60,879 nt of DNA from positions 1 through 60,879 of the forward strand of contig CASFAQ010000007.1 in NCBI GenBank assembly GCA_949292725.1. The letters are read 5' to 3'. Numbering within the stretch: position 1 is the stretch's first letter; every line of letters begins with the position of its first letter. The notes beneath the pieces are model-generated. The model saw only the letters and a list, made by a program, of their open reading frames with translations, searched no databases and had not been told where the DNA came from. This document shows, one piece after another, positions 35,914 to 45,083 of the stretch. The position numbers were made by a program, and so were the translations under genes. Source of the DNA: an uncultured Eubacteriales bacterium (lineage in GTDB: Bacteria; Bacillota; Clostridia; Lachnospirales; Lachnospiraceae).

Positions 35914-37794
35914 TTACCTCGTCGTAACAGGAAAATATACACAGTAATTCTCATAGCCGACCTGATTGAGCGGGATGAAATGTATCCCTCTTTCCTGGTC
36001 CGTTACCCTGAACTGGGATTTCCATGATCCCCATTCACGTTCATTCTCGTTCACAAGTATATCTTCTATGCGTTTGCCCGCAGGCACGATAAGTGTACGC
36101 TCTTCGTCCACAAGTCCTGCAAGTACCTCGCATCCGTACATGAAGGCAATCATATCAGGAGCATCAGGCAGAGGACATACGCTTATACCCTTTTTAAGAT
36201 ATATGCTTATGACGTCTCCGTCGTTAAATTCTCTGTCTATCACTACATATGTGCTACCTTTTTCTGCTACGGCTATGGTCTCTGTATTAAGTGTTACTCT
36301 GGCGGTCTCTTTTATCCACCACGGAATTCTTATATGAAGCTTCATGTTTACAGGGGCGTCGGTACATATCTGAAGATACGCCATATGTGTGTCAGGATTG
36401 TGCTCGTACTCCGCCGCAGTTCTGTTAATCGTGTGTCTTCCGCTGCTTGTGCTGCCAAAATGGAAGCTTCCTGTGAGCGGGTCGCGTCTCTGTATAATAG
36501 TAACATCAGTACCGTTCATATTTATATGCGCATCAGAGTCGATATACTGGTTGATGTATATATCAGAATCCTCCTGATAGTAGATATATCTGTTGAATGC
36601 CGCATTTGCCTGTACCATACTTCCGTGGCAGCAGAAGAAATCATTCGTCTTGCTGCCCCAGCCCTTGTGGGAGCCTGCCCGCATCGGAAGAAAATATGCG
36701 ATAAGTCCGTCGGTAGGAGTGGTACTTGTATAGCCGTTCGTATATTCCCCGTGCCAGTATGTCTGAGCCATTACTCCGTTATATATATTTCTTTCGATAT
36801 AGTCGGCGAAGCGCGCCTCCTTAGTCCACCTGAACATATAGTCCGCAAGTCGTATCATATTGTATACGGTGCAATGTTCCTGAGTCTTTAAGCCCAGTCT
36901 GTGGGTTAAGGACATCTTAGGCCCCCATATCTCTCCGTCCGTCTGACCTCCGGTCGCATATGAACCACGCTCGGTCACGGCCTGATTCCAGTAGGCTGTG
37001 GTGATGTTCTTATATCTGATATCGCCGGTTGCCTCATATGCCTCCGCAGCGCCTATGACCTCAGGAATGGTTGTGTTGGCGTGCATATTGGTAAGAGGAT
37101 CGCCGCCGGACAGAAGCGGCTCAAAAAGCCTTGTACGATAATACTTATCCATAAGGGTCAGATATTTGTCCTTGCCGGTAATTTCGTACAGAAGAACCCA
37201 TATCTCAAGCATTCCGCCCGTTTCAAAATCCAGAATGTTATCCATCTGCTCCCTGTCAAAATCCGCAGTCCATTCGTAGAACCAGTCGGCAAAATTATCT
37301 GCAACGGTAAGTGCGGTCTCGTTGCCGGCGTAACGGTACATATCTATGAGTCCCATAAATGTCTTATGAACCGTGTAATGTGGAGCCCATATGCCCTTGC
37401 CGTCCGCTATCCGGTACAGATATTTCTCGGGAATCGACGCCGCCCAGCTTCCACCGTTAGCCTTTTGGCATGCATACAGTCTTTCTACTATATTATCTGC
37501 CTTGGCCTTAAGCTCTGAATCTGATGTTTCATGGATGCGCATCGCTGCGGCCGAAAGCCAGTGTCCCAGGAAATGTCCTCTCAGCTGACAGGTAGGGGAT
37601 TCCCATCCGCCATGTATATCCGGCGGTATATGCGCATCATGCGTAAGCGCCGCTTCAAGCTCGTAATTGTACATAAGATTGCGGCTTGTAAGCTCCATAA
37701 GATAACTTCGGTTGTCATCCTCACGGCGTTTGAATTCTCCGCTTATGAGAGTGACATTATGTCCGTTAAGTTCCAGTAGCCTGGTTGTACCCAT
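35914..37794 (-). CDS. Cytoplasmic GH127-family beta-L-arabinofuranosidase candidate
   Basis: Second GH127/DUF1680 enzyme, 626 residues with no signal peptide. The active-site set is E306-H-C308 (QEHCTVYNMIRLAD) and C388-C389 (DFFCCHGSMVQANAAFNRYI). Barrel motifs include GHFLGHWLSAAA and APHYTVHKTFMGLIDMYRYA. ATG 37794 is 7 bases from AAGGAGG; the ATG just before it is too close. With the secreted paralogue 33 bases downstream it suggests a two-step pathway: trimming outside, completion inside after import. Confidence 0.88.
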   Translation of the reverse strand: MGTTRLLELNGHNVTLISGEFKRREDDNRSYLMELTSRNLMYNYELEAALTHDAHIPPDIHGGWESPTCQLRGHFLGHWLSAAAMRIHETSDSELKAKADNIVERLYACQKANGGSWAASIPEKYLYRIADGKGIWAPHYTVHKTFMGLIDMYRYAGNETALTVADNFADWFYEWTADFDREQMDNILDFETGGMLEIWVLLYEITGKDKYLTLMDKYYRTRLFEPLLSGGDPLTNMHANTTIPEVIGAAEAYEATGDIRYKNITTAYWNQAVTERGSYATGGQTDGEIWGPKMSLTHRLGLKTQEHCTVYNMIRLADYMFRWTKEARFADYIERNIYNGVMAQTYWHGEYTNGYTSTTPTDGLIAYFLPMRAGSHKGWGSKTNDFFCCHGSMVQANAAFNRYIYYQEDSDIYINQYIDSDAHINMNGTDVTIIQRRDPLTGSFHFGSTSSGRHTINRTAAEYEHNPDTHMAYLQICTDAPVNMKLHIRIPWWIKETARVTLNTETIAVAEKGSTYVVIDREFNDGDVISIYLKKGISVCPLPDAPDMIAFMYGCEVLAGLVDEERTLIVPAGKRIEDILVNENEREWGSWKSQFRVTDQERGIHFIPLNQVGYENYCVYFPVTTR

Positions 37795-37809
37795 CATAAT
37801 ACCTCCTTG

Positions 37810-38640
37810 TCAGTGGTTAAGAAGCCTTTTGGAAAAAGCATTGCGGTATGCGGTGGGCGAAAGCCCCGTGATGCTTTTGTAGCTTCTTGAAAAATTATGG
37901 CAGTCGCTGTATCCAAGCTTTGTCGCTATCTCCTCTATGGTAAGGTTGGTATCGGCAAGAAAGAAGCTTGCAGCGGAAGCCTTGCTTTCAAGTATAAATC
38001 TTTTTAGCGTAATTCCGTAATACTGACAGAACATCTGCGATATGTATTTGTCATTATAACCAAAATGTTTCGCTATCTGCCTCACTGTCAGTCTGGTATG
38101 TATGTTATGCTTCACATAATCCATTATATCCTCATGAACTTGTTTGCCCGCATGTCTGTCGGATGTGTCATATATGCCCCACTGAATATCGTCATGCACC
38201 TCGCATAATATCGCAGACGTCATATAGTTTAGCGTAAGCGGATTCAGACCGTTCCTTGAGGCGTCCTGAAGCTGTTTCATAAGAATGGTAGCTTTCTCGG
38301 GCTGCTTAAGCTGACCATATTCGGGAAGTGTAATCGTGTCCCTGTTATCGGATAACCTTTCATAATCAAAATGCATCCAGTAAAATGCACAGTCGGAGCT
38401 CTGATAACCCCTGCGCTTATTGAGCGGCGCGCTAACCGGTGGAAGGAGAAGCATCTCGCCTTCCTTTACATGGTACTGTTTTTTATTATATTCGAGATAT
38501 AATACGCCCTTCGTTATTACAAAGAGTTCATAATCCTCAAGCGTGAGGGTTGCATGCTTCCAGTCATCTGACAGAGCCTCGAATTTACCTGTCATGTGAA
38601 ATATAACGGGTTTGGATATCGGAATCGTATACAGTTTCAC
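37810..38640 (-). CDS. AraC family transcriptional regulator of the GH127 operon
   Basis: An N-terminal cupin-like domain (KEGEMLLLPPVSAPL) is followed by a C-terminal AraC DNA-binding domain (NIHTRLTVRQIAKHFGYNDKYISQMF, TIEEIATKLGYSDCHNFSRSYKSITGLSP). The start is GTG 38640, 8 bases after GGAGG; an upstream ATG at 38664 has no such site. It lies directly before the two GH127 genes and probably activates them when arabinosides are present. Confidence 0.9.
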   Translation of the reverse strand: MKLYTIPISKPVIFHMTGKFEALSDDWKHATLTLEDYELFVITKGVLYLEYNKKQYHVKEGEMLLLPPVSAPLNKRRGYQSSDCAFYWMHFDYERLSDNRDTITLPEYGQLKQPEKATILMKQLQDASRNGLNPLTLNYMTSAILCEVHDDIQWGIYDTSDRHAGKQVHEDIMDYVKHNIHTRLTVRQIAKHFGYNDKYISQMFCQYYGITLKRFILESKASAASFFLADTNLTIEEIATKLGYSDCHNFSRSYKSITGLSPTAYRNAFSKRLLNH

Positions 38641-38748
38641 TATACGCACCTCCATTAATGACATTTTGACACTTTTTGTGCCAGATAGTCAATATTTTTT
38701 GATAAATATATAACATAATGACACTAATTCACTCCTTTTGCAACAAGG

Positions 38749-38777
38749 TTGACAATATTTTAACAGAGATGTAAACT
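38749..38777 (+). promoter_or_regulatory. Promoter of the aminotransferase gene
   Basis: TTGACA (38749-38754), 17 bases, TAAACT (38772-38777). A leader of about 50 bases carries GGAGG at 38822-38826 before ATG 38833. The same 192-base gap must also hold the promoter of the divergent AraC gene; TGACAC motifs recur there (38667-38720). Confidence 0.6.
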
Positions 38778-38832
38778 GTTTCTATAAAACATCGGCGGCA
38801 TGGATGTGCATGGACGCCTGCGGAGGTATAGA

Positions 38833-40017
38833 ATGATTGCAAAAAGTATGGTTGATTATGTAAAAGGAAGCTCGGTTATAAGAGCTATGTTTGAAGAGGG
38901 TAAAAGGCTTGCAGATAAGTACGGAGTGGAAAATGTATACGATTTCAGTCTCGGCAATCCAAGTGTGGAGCCGCCGGCTGAGGTTAAAGATTCTATTATA
39001 GATATATTGCAGAACGAGGAAGGTACATATGTGCACGGATATATGTCCAATGCAGGGTACGAGGATGTAAGGGATATTATCGCGAAGTCTCTTAACAGAA
39101 AGCATGGTACGTCATTTGGCAGTGATAATATTCTCATGACGGTTGGCGCTGCGGGAGGACTTAACGTTATCCTTAAGACGCTGCTTGATCCGGGTGATGA
39201 GGTCATTACATTTTCACCGTATTTTGGAGAATATAAGAATTACGTGGCCAATTATGGCGGAGTGTTGGTTGAGGTTCCTCCGACGGAGGATTTTATGCCG
39301 GAGGCGGAAAGCTTTGCGGCAGCATTTACCGAAAAAACAAAAGCTGTTATTATCAATAATCCCAATAATCCTACGGGAATTGTATATCCTGAGGAAACTA
39401 TCGTTCAGATTGCGGAGGTTCTGTATAAGAAGGAGAAGGAGTACGGAAAGGCAATATATCTTATTGCAGACGAGCCGTACAGGGAGCTTGTATATGACGG
39501 AGCGGAAGTATGCTATCTGACCAGATATTACAAGGATACGATAGTGGGATATTCATATAGTAAGTCTCTCTCACTTCCGGGTGAAAGAATAGGCTATCTG
39601 GTTATACCTGATGAGGTGAATGACTTTGAAAATGTGGTATCGGCAGCAACCGTTGCAAACAGGATACTTGGTTTTGTTAACGCACCTTCGCTGATGCAGA
39701 GAGCCGTTGCAAAATGCGTGGATGCGGAGGTTTCGGTAGAAACATATAATCGAAACAGAGAGCTTTTGTACGGAAGCCTGATTGAAATGGGATACGAATG
39801 CATCAAGCCGCAGGGAGCGTTCTATCTTTTTGTAAAGGCTCCGGATGAAGACGATAAGGCGTTTTGCGCCAAGGCAAAAGAGTTCAATATTCTTCTGGTA
39901 CCCGGCTCAACCTTTGCGGGACCGGGGTATGTACGTATAGCATATTGTGTGGATTATGATATGATAAAGCGTTCGCTTCCGGCATTTGAGAAGCTCATGG
40001 GATGCTATAGGCAGTAA
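38833..40017 (+). CDS. Pyridoxal-phosphate aminotransferase, aspartate aminotransferase-like
   Basis: Fold-type I class I/II aminotransferase, 394 residues. Visible motifs are NPSVEPPAEV, NNPNNPTGIVY (cofactor-ring contact), IADEPYRELVYDG, the Schiff-base Lys in SYSKSLSLPGERIGYL, and the substrate-carboxylate Arg near GYVRIAYCV. GGAGG lies 6 bases before ATG. It probably interconverts an amino acid and its 2-oxo acid; aspartate is the default guess. A second aminotransferase follows 48 bases later. Confidence 0.9.
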   Translation: MIAKSMVDYVKGSSVIRAMFEEGKRLADKYGVENVYDFSLGNPSVEPPAEVKDSIIDILQNEEGTYVHGYMSNAGYEDVRDIIAKSLNRKHGTSFGSDNILMTVGAAGGLNVILKTLLDPGDEVITFSPYFGEYKNYVANYGGVLVEVPPTEDFMPEAESFAAAFTEKTKAVIINNPNNPTGIVYPEETIVQIAEVLYKKEKEYGKAIYLIADEPYRELVYDGAEVCYLTRYYKDTIVGYSYSKSLSLPGERIGYLVIPDEVNDFENVVSAATVANRILGFVNAPSLMQRAVAKCVDAEVSVETYNRNRELLYGSLIEMGYECIKPQGAFYLFVKAPDEDDKAFCAKAKEFNILLVPGSTFAGPGYVRIAYCVDYDMIKRSLPAFEKLMGCYRQ

Positions 40018-40065
40018 GAATATACTATAATATATACCGACCTGACGGAGAAAGGATGCATACAT

Positions 40066-41154
40066 ATGCCAGATTGGAGAAAGAATCTAAGAGATGTAGT
40101 GCCGTATGTACCGGGAGAACAGCCAAAGAGTGATAATGTAATCAAACTTAATACCAATGAGAATCCGTATCCCCCGGCGGCAGGTGTGCGGGAATGCATG
40201 AGGAATATGGATATATCTGCACTAAGGCTGTATCCTGATCCTGAGGCAGGGATTCTTACAGATGCGATAGCACAGTATTATAGCGTGGATAAGGATATGG
40301 TGTTCGTGGGAGTTGGCTCTGACGATGTACTTGCGATGTCATTTCTTACATTTTTTAATTCCGAAAAGCCGGTGCTCTTTCCGGATATTACATATTCTTT
40401 CTATGATGTGTGGGCAGAGCTGTATGATATTCCGTATGAAAGACCGGTGCTTAGAGAGGATTTTACAATAGATGCGGATGATTATATCAGGGAGTGCGGA
40501 GGAATCGTTATCGCCAATCCAAATGCCCCTACTTCACTTTGCATGCCGGTATGTGATATAGAAAGGATAGTCGCTGCAAATCCCGGCGTTGTAGTCATAA
40601 TCGATGAAGCGTATGTTGACTTTGGGGGAGAAAGCGCACTTGTACTTACGGATAAGTACGATAATATTCTCGTGGTACGTACATTCTCAAAGTCGCGCTC
40701 GCTTGCAGGGTTGAGGATAGGATTTGCCATAGGCAATCCGGAACTGATACGCGCGCTTAACTCCGTCAAGCTTTCGTATAATTCGTATACGATGAATCTT
40801 CCTTCTATAGTCATGGGGGCAGAAGCACTTAAGGATGACGAATATTTCAGAAAAACCATTGATCGTATCATCGCAACGCGTGAGAGTGCGGTTGCGAGAC
40901 TTTGCGACCTGGGTTTCTGTGTTCCTGACTCGAAAGCCAATTTTGTATTTGCAAGGCATGAGAGCGTACCTGCAGCATATATATTTGATAATCTTAGGAA
41001 AGAGAATATATACGTAAGATATTTTCCGAAGCCGCGCATAGATAATTATCTTAGGATAACCATTGGAACGGATAATGAGATGGACGTATTATTTGAAGCT
41101 TTGGGGAGAGTCGTAAATTCTTACAAAAAAAATAAAAAAAGTGTTGACATATAG
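40066..41154 (+). CDS. hisC: Histidinol-phosphate aminotransferase-like protein
   Basis: Fold-type I aminotransferase of the HisC subgroup, 362 residues. Motifs are LNTNENPYPPAAGV, ANPNAPTS, VVIIDEAYVDFGG, the PLP Lys in RTFSKSRSLAGLRIGFAIG, and NYLRITIGTDNEM near the end. GAAAGGA precedes the ATG. It would make histidinol phosphate from imidazole-acetol phosphate, but no other his genes are near, and stand-alone members can also act on aromatic amino acids or threonine-phosphate. Its last bases overlap the tRNA promoter. Confidence 0.82.
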   Translation: MPDWRKNLRDVVPYVPGEQPKSDNVIKLNTNENPYPPAAGVRECMRNMDISALRLYPDPEAGILTDAIAQYYSVDKDMVFVGVGSDDVLAMSFLTFFNSEKPVLFPDITYSFYDVWAELYDIPYERPVLREDFTIDADDYIRECGGIVIANPNAPTSLCMPVCDIERIVAANPGVVVIIDEAYVDFGGESALVLTDKYDNILVVRTFSKSRSLAGLRIGFAIGNPELIRALNSVKLSYNSYTMNLPSIVMGAEALKDDEYFRKTIDRIIATRESAVARLCDLGFCVPDSKANFVFARHESVPAAYIFDNLRKENIYVRYFPKPRIDNYLRITIGTDNEMDVLFEALGRVVNSYKKNKKSVDI

Positions 41155-41172
41155 ATTGCTATATTGTAGAAT
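41144..41172 (+). promoter_or_regulatory. Promoter of the tRNA-Pro/tRNA-Gly operon
   Basis: TTGACA (41144-41149), 17 bases, TAGAAT (41167-41172). The -35 box lies inside the last codons of hisC. Transcription from about 41179 gives a 40-base leader before tRNA-Pro. Confidence 0.75.
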
Positions 41173-41219
41173 ATGTCTTGCGTCACGGAAAAGGTCAGTT
41201 AAACTGGCTCACCGGTAAC

Positions 41220-41294
41220 CGGGGTGTGGCTCAGTTTGGCTAGAGCGCCTGATTTGGGATCAGGAGGCCGCAGGTTCGAGTCCTGTCACCCCGA
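41220..41294 (+). tRNA. tRNA-Pro (anticodon TGG)
   Basis: Complete 75-base cloverleaf. The acceptor stem CGGGGTG pairs with CACCCCG, discriminator A, the anticodon loop is TTTGGGA, and the T-loop is GGTTCGAGTCC. No CCA is encoded. It reads proline codons. Confidence 0.95.
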
Positions 41295-41341
41295 TTGATA
41301 AGAACATAATATAGTATAGACAGCATGGCTGTCGACCGCAT

Positions 41342-41412
41342 GCGGGTGTAGTTCAATGGTAGAACACTAGCCTTCCAAGCTAGGTACGTGGGTTCGATTC
41401 CCATCACCCGCT
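41342..41412 (+). tRNA. tRNA-Gly (anticodon TCC)
   Basis: Complete 71-base cloverleaf. The acceptor GCGGGTG pairs with CACCCGC, discriminator T, the anticodon loop is CTTCCAA, and the T-arm is GGGTTCGATTCCC. It lies 47 bases after tRNA-Pro and is followed by TTTTTT, which probably ends the transcript. Confidence 0.95.
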
Positions 41413-41499
41413 TTTTTCTATGAGTTCAATCAGAAAATCTATAATTATTAATAATCGATTTATTTTCTGTACAGTCCTACTTTATTTTTTGCAATGCGG

Positions 41500-41593
41500 T
41501 TTAGATAAAATGCAATGGGTTTATAATACCAATTAAGGTATCATATATTTATTAGTGCAATATTTTTCGTGATATTTGAAAGATGCATTGCAC
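41500..41593 (+). promoter_or_regulatory. Leader/promoter region of the secreted modular protein
   Basis: A weak -35 (TTTAGA 41500-41505) and perfect -10 TATAAT (41522-41527) are separated by 16 bases. Downstream, GTGCAAT (41555-41561) and ATTGCAC (41587-41593) are inverted copies 25 bases apart in the predicted leader. Related TGCAATG words occur at 41490 and 41511 as direct repeats. Together they suggest a regulated leader; no known riboswitch is recognised. Confidence 0.35.
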
Positions 41594-41627
41594 AACGTGT
41601 ATAAAATCATATATAGGAGGAAAAAAC

Positions 41628-43881
41628 ATGCGAACATTGAAAAAATGTGCGGCAATCGTTCTTGCTGCAGCTATGGTTATAACAGCTGCTCCAGCAGGTT
41701 CAGCCGATGCAGCAAAGAAGCCTAAGCTTAAGAAGAAGGCTTCGGTAACAGTTGGAAAGACTGTTAAGATCAAGGTAAAGAACGCTAAGAAGAGTTCAAA
41801 GTTTACCTGGAAGACAAGCAACAAGAAAGTTGCTAAGATTACCAAGGGTTGCAAAGGGCAAGAAAGCTTCTGCAACAGTTAAGGGTATCAAGGAAGGTAA
41901 AGCTAAGATTACTGCTACATATAAGAAGGGCGGTAAGAAGATTAAACTTGAGTGTAAGGTAACTGTAAAAGCTGATACACCGTCGCCAGTGACATCTCAG
42001 CCTACTCAGGCAGTGCAGACATCTGCCGCTCCTACCGGATCAGTTGTTGCACCTACGGCAGCGCCTACACAGCCTGCAGGACCTACTAAGGTGCCTACGG
42101 CAAGACCTACACGTACACCAACCCCTGTACCTACAGCTTCACCTACTCCACTTCCTGTAGGAGATTATGAGTTTGATACGGTATCTAACGGAGTTGCTAT
42201 TGATGTATCTTCATTCGTATCAGGCGGAGGAACCGGCGGATACAACAGTGAGACAGGATGTATCGAGATTAACGATACACAGTCCGGTGATAACAGTATG
42301 GGTTCATGGTCACTAGAAGGTCTTCCAACCATTAACACCGGTGATGAAGTAACATTCAGAGTTCAGGGTTACAACTATGGTAACAGTGGATTCAGATTCT
42401 GGATTGGAAGCCCTACAAGCGGCGGATGTACTCCTGTAATGCTCGTTGACGAGGTTGCAGAGGGTTCAGAAATCCTTTCTGAATACGGTTATCCATGCGT
42501 GCTTGACGAAGCCGGAAATGTTCTTGAGAATCAGGTGGGTGAAAGCCTTCAGGGTATGAATGCTAATAATCAGCTTGCTATTAATGCGGATCCTGAGACC
42601 AAGGCATTCGATATAGTATTTACATTAAAGGCCGGAACAAGTCAGGATGACGTGGCAGGAGTATATTCTAACCTTACGCTTAAGTACATCATGAGCGGTG
42701 GTACATCAGGATATATTAATGGTCTTGTAATTAAGAACATTTACCTTATCGATGAGGAGCTTACAAATTCGACACCTGCACCAGTGACTACTCCTGATCC
42801 GGACATTGCCGGTATAGATATCTCCGGCACTATGCCGTTATATGGAAGTGGATCTGTTGCAGTTAATAATGATGGTTCTGTAACAGGATCGGGAGTTGAC
42901 GGACTTCTTATTCCTCTTGGAACAACAGTTGCAGAGGGTGAGTCCGTAGATATTACAGTATACGGAAGTGCATCAGCCGGAGCGCGTATATGGCTTTCAG
43001 ACGGTGCGGCTAAGAGATGGTCCGACATACAGAATCCTATGAACTTTGAAGAGACATATACACTTACTGCAACTAATGCTGAGAGTGGAGAAGGACCTGT
43101 TGATTACTTCCAGATTAAGGGCTCTTCTTATGGTGTAAAATTCGATACTATAACAGTTACCAAGGTTGTAGTTGTTAAAGATGGTCAGAACGTAGCAGGG
43201 GATGCTCCGCAGGCAACAGATGCTCCGCAGGCAACTGATGAGCCGCAGGCAACAGATGCTCCACAGGCAACAGATGCCCCACAGGCAACAGATGAGCCGC
43301 AGGCAACAGATGCTCCACAGGCAACAGATGCCCCACAGGCAACAGATGCTCCGCAGGCAACAGATGCTCCACAGGCAACAGATGCTCCACAGGCAACATC
43401 AGCTCCTGTTGAAGAAGATATATCTGTAGCAATGACAGATGCAAATAAGGCATCGGGTGCAACTGATGCAGTGACTGAAGTTAATGAAGATGGCTCCATG
43501 ACTGTTACCCTTGAAAAGAAATGGGGTGGAATGTCTATAGCATTCTATCTGAATGATACTCAGACACCGGTAGATCTTACACAGTGTGATAGCATTATCC
43601 TGAATGTAACTGTTGCAGAGGGCGCAAGCGCTACATATTCGGTAGGTCATATAGCTGATTTTGGTGACGATTATTGGGCAGCCAATGGTAATAAGAAAGC
43701 ATTTACATATGGTATGGAATTTGCTGAGGGAACAAATGATTATGTATTTACCAGTGCTCAGATTGCCGGTGTTACAGATGCTGATCGTGCACTTGCGCTA
43801 TATATTCAGGCATCAAGTGGTAATGAGGGAGAATTTTCTACATTCACGATTAATTCCATAACAGTAAAAGCTAAGGAATAG
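41628..43881 (+). pseudogene. Secreted modular surface protein, frameshifted near its start
   Basis: AGGAGG precedes ATG 41628, which opens a signal peptide (MRTLKKCAAIVLAAAMVITAA) and a Lys-rich Ig-like module. At GGG 41846-41848 the frame breaks: the first frame ends at TAA 41882, while the frame used from 41848 on continues the same module (VAKGKKASATVKGIKEGKAK) to 43881. Dropping one G restores about 750 residues. After the Ig module come a Thr/Pro linker, two carbohydrate-binding-like beta-sandwich modules (about 42160-42760 and 42810-43170), eleven DAPQAT-type repeats, and a third sandwich module. No catalytic domain is seen. It may be a sequencing error, a true mutation, or a site of frame switching. 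Confidence 0.75.
43201..43398 (+). repeat. 11 tandem 18-bp units encoding D-A/E-P-Q-A-T
   Basis: Eleven copies in perfect register of an 18-base unit such as GATGCTCCACAGGCAACA. Variation is limited to CCA/CCG and to GAG for GCT in copies 3 and 6. It encodes an acidic, Pro-rich linker between binding modules and is likely to vary in copy number between strains. Confidence 0.95.
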
Positions 43882-43927
43882 ACTTTGTAGATCACGCTAC
43901 GAGGTATAAGTAACCAAATCTAATATG

Positions 43928-43968
43928 GACTGTGTACTGGTGAATTTCAGTACACAGTCTTTATTTTT
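43928..43968 (+). terminator. Strong intrinsic terminator
   Basis: 12-bp perfect stem GACTGTGTACTG with CAGTACACAGTC, 8-base loop, followed by TTTATTTTT. It ends the secreted-protein transcript. Confidence 0.9.
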
Positions 43969-43971
43969 GTC

Positions 43972-44000
43972 TTTACATTTGCGGCTGTTCGATATAGTAT
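43972..44000 (+). promoter_or_regulatory. Possible promoter of the MraY-like/pot operon
   Basis: TTTACA (43972-43977), 17 bases, TAGTAT (43995-44000), just after the terminator. A leader of about 75 bases would precede the TTG start at 44080. GTCTGA occurs twice in that leader. Confidence 0.4.
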
Positions 44001-44079
44001 ATAAAAGGGTATGTCTGAATAGTATTTAGGTGTGTCTGATTATTAGCTTTATAAGGCGGAAAGAGAAGGATAGAGGATT

Positions 44080-45048
44080 TTGTTTAGTTATATTTCGGGC
44101 GGAATGATTCCGTTAGTCGCATTTATTGGAATAATGTTTGCGTTTGTGGCAACATGTTTTTGTATAGGAAAGTTCGGACAGTTCCTGCCGAAGGATGCGG
44201 GCAGGGATTATGCAGTTGAGGGTAAGCTCTCGGCAGGCAAGCCGAGGGGAGCGGGCTTCATATTTATGATAGTGTTTTTGGTGAGCGCCCTTCTGTTTTC
44301 CGAACTTAGTATGGAGGTTGTCATATATCTCATCCTGTTGTTTGCCGCTATGATGACAGGCTTCCTTGATGATGCGTCAAAAGCGCCGTGGGGAGAATAT
44401 AAAAAAGGACTGCTTGATTTTCTGATTGCGATTGTTGTGGCGGTAACATACCTGAGATATAATACCAATGCCATACGGATAGCCGTCCTTGATATGACGG
44501 TTGAGATTCCCGTTATATTGTTTGGAATATTGATCATAATACTTGTATGGACGTCAATTAATGTAACCAACTGTTCCGACGGAGTGGATGGCCTTTCGGG
44601 AACGCTTACGATAATAACGATAATAACGATATTTGTGTTCAACAGGATTCTTGGCGGGGCAGGAGAAACCGGTTATATGATACTCCTGTTTTCGGTGTGC
44701 ATACTTGGATATCTGTGGTATAATGCGACGCCAAGCAAGCTCCTTATGGGAGATGCGGGTTCAAGGGCAATGGGGCTGTTCATAGCGATAGTGGTCCTTA
44801 AGATGGGAAGTCCCCTGCTGTATATACCGGCGGCAATCGTACTGATACTTGACGGAGGTCTTGGTCTTATCAAGGTTTCGCTGCTTAGATTCCTCAAAAT
44901 CCATATACTGAAGAACACAAGAACACCTCTGCATGACCATGTCAGAAAGGTGAGGGGCTGGTCTAATACCCAGACTGTGTTCAGATTTGCAATAATACAG
45001 ATAATAATATCCATAGGAATGGTATATTTTATACTTATGAAGCATTAA
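44080..45048 (+). CDS. MraY/WecA-family phospho-sugar transferase
   Basis: Polytopic enzyme of the family that links a sugar-1-phosphate to undecaprenyl phosphate. Motifs are GKPRGAGFIF, the DD pair in GFLDDASKAPWGEYKKG, NCSDGVDGLSG, and PSKLLMGDAGSRAMGL. The C-terminal loop is PLHDHVRKVRGWSNTQTVFRF, where MraY has PLHHHFE, so one His of the HHH motif is Asp. About ten helices, 322 residues. The start is TTG with AGAAGGA 9 bases upstream. It is not in a division-wall cluster, so it is probably a paralogue for another glycan or a divergent MraY. Confidence 0.82.
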   Translation: MFSYISGGMIPLVAFIGIMFAFVATCFCIGKFGQFLPKDAGRDYAVEGKLSAGKPRGAGFIFMIVFLVSALLFSELSMEVVIYLILLFAAMMTGFLDDASKAPWGEYKKGLLDFLIAIVVAVTYLRYNTNAIRIAVLDMTVEIPVILFGILIIILVWTSINVTNCSDGVDGLSGTLTIITIITIFVFNRILGGAGETGYMILLFSVCILGYLWYNATPSKLLMGDAGSRAMGLFIAIVVLKMGSPLLYIPAAIVLILDGGLGLIKVSLLRFLKIHILKNTRTPLHDHVRKVRGWSNTQTVFRFAIIQIIISIGMVYFILMKH

Positions 45049-45083
45049 AAGACAATTATCATGATGACCGGCTGGAAGGTGTA

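Noticed and set aside
41840..41882. Programmed frameshift in the surface protein
   Set aside because: No recognisable slippery heptamer with a downstream pseudoknot or internal ribosome site; a simple extra G explains the data.
43201..43398. Tandem 18-bp units as a CRISPR array
   Set aside because: Units are contiguous without spacers, are in frame, and encode a hexapeptide inside a longer protein.
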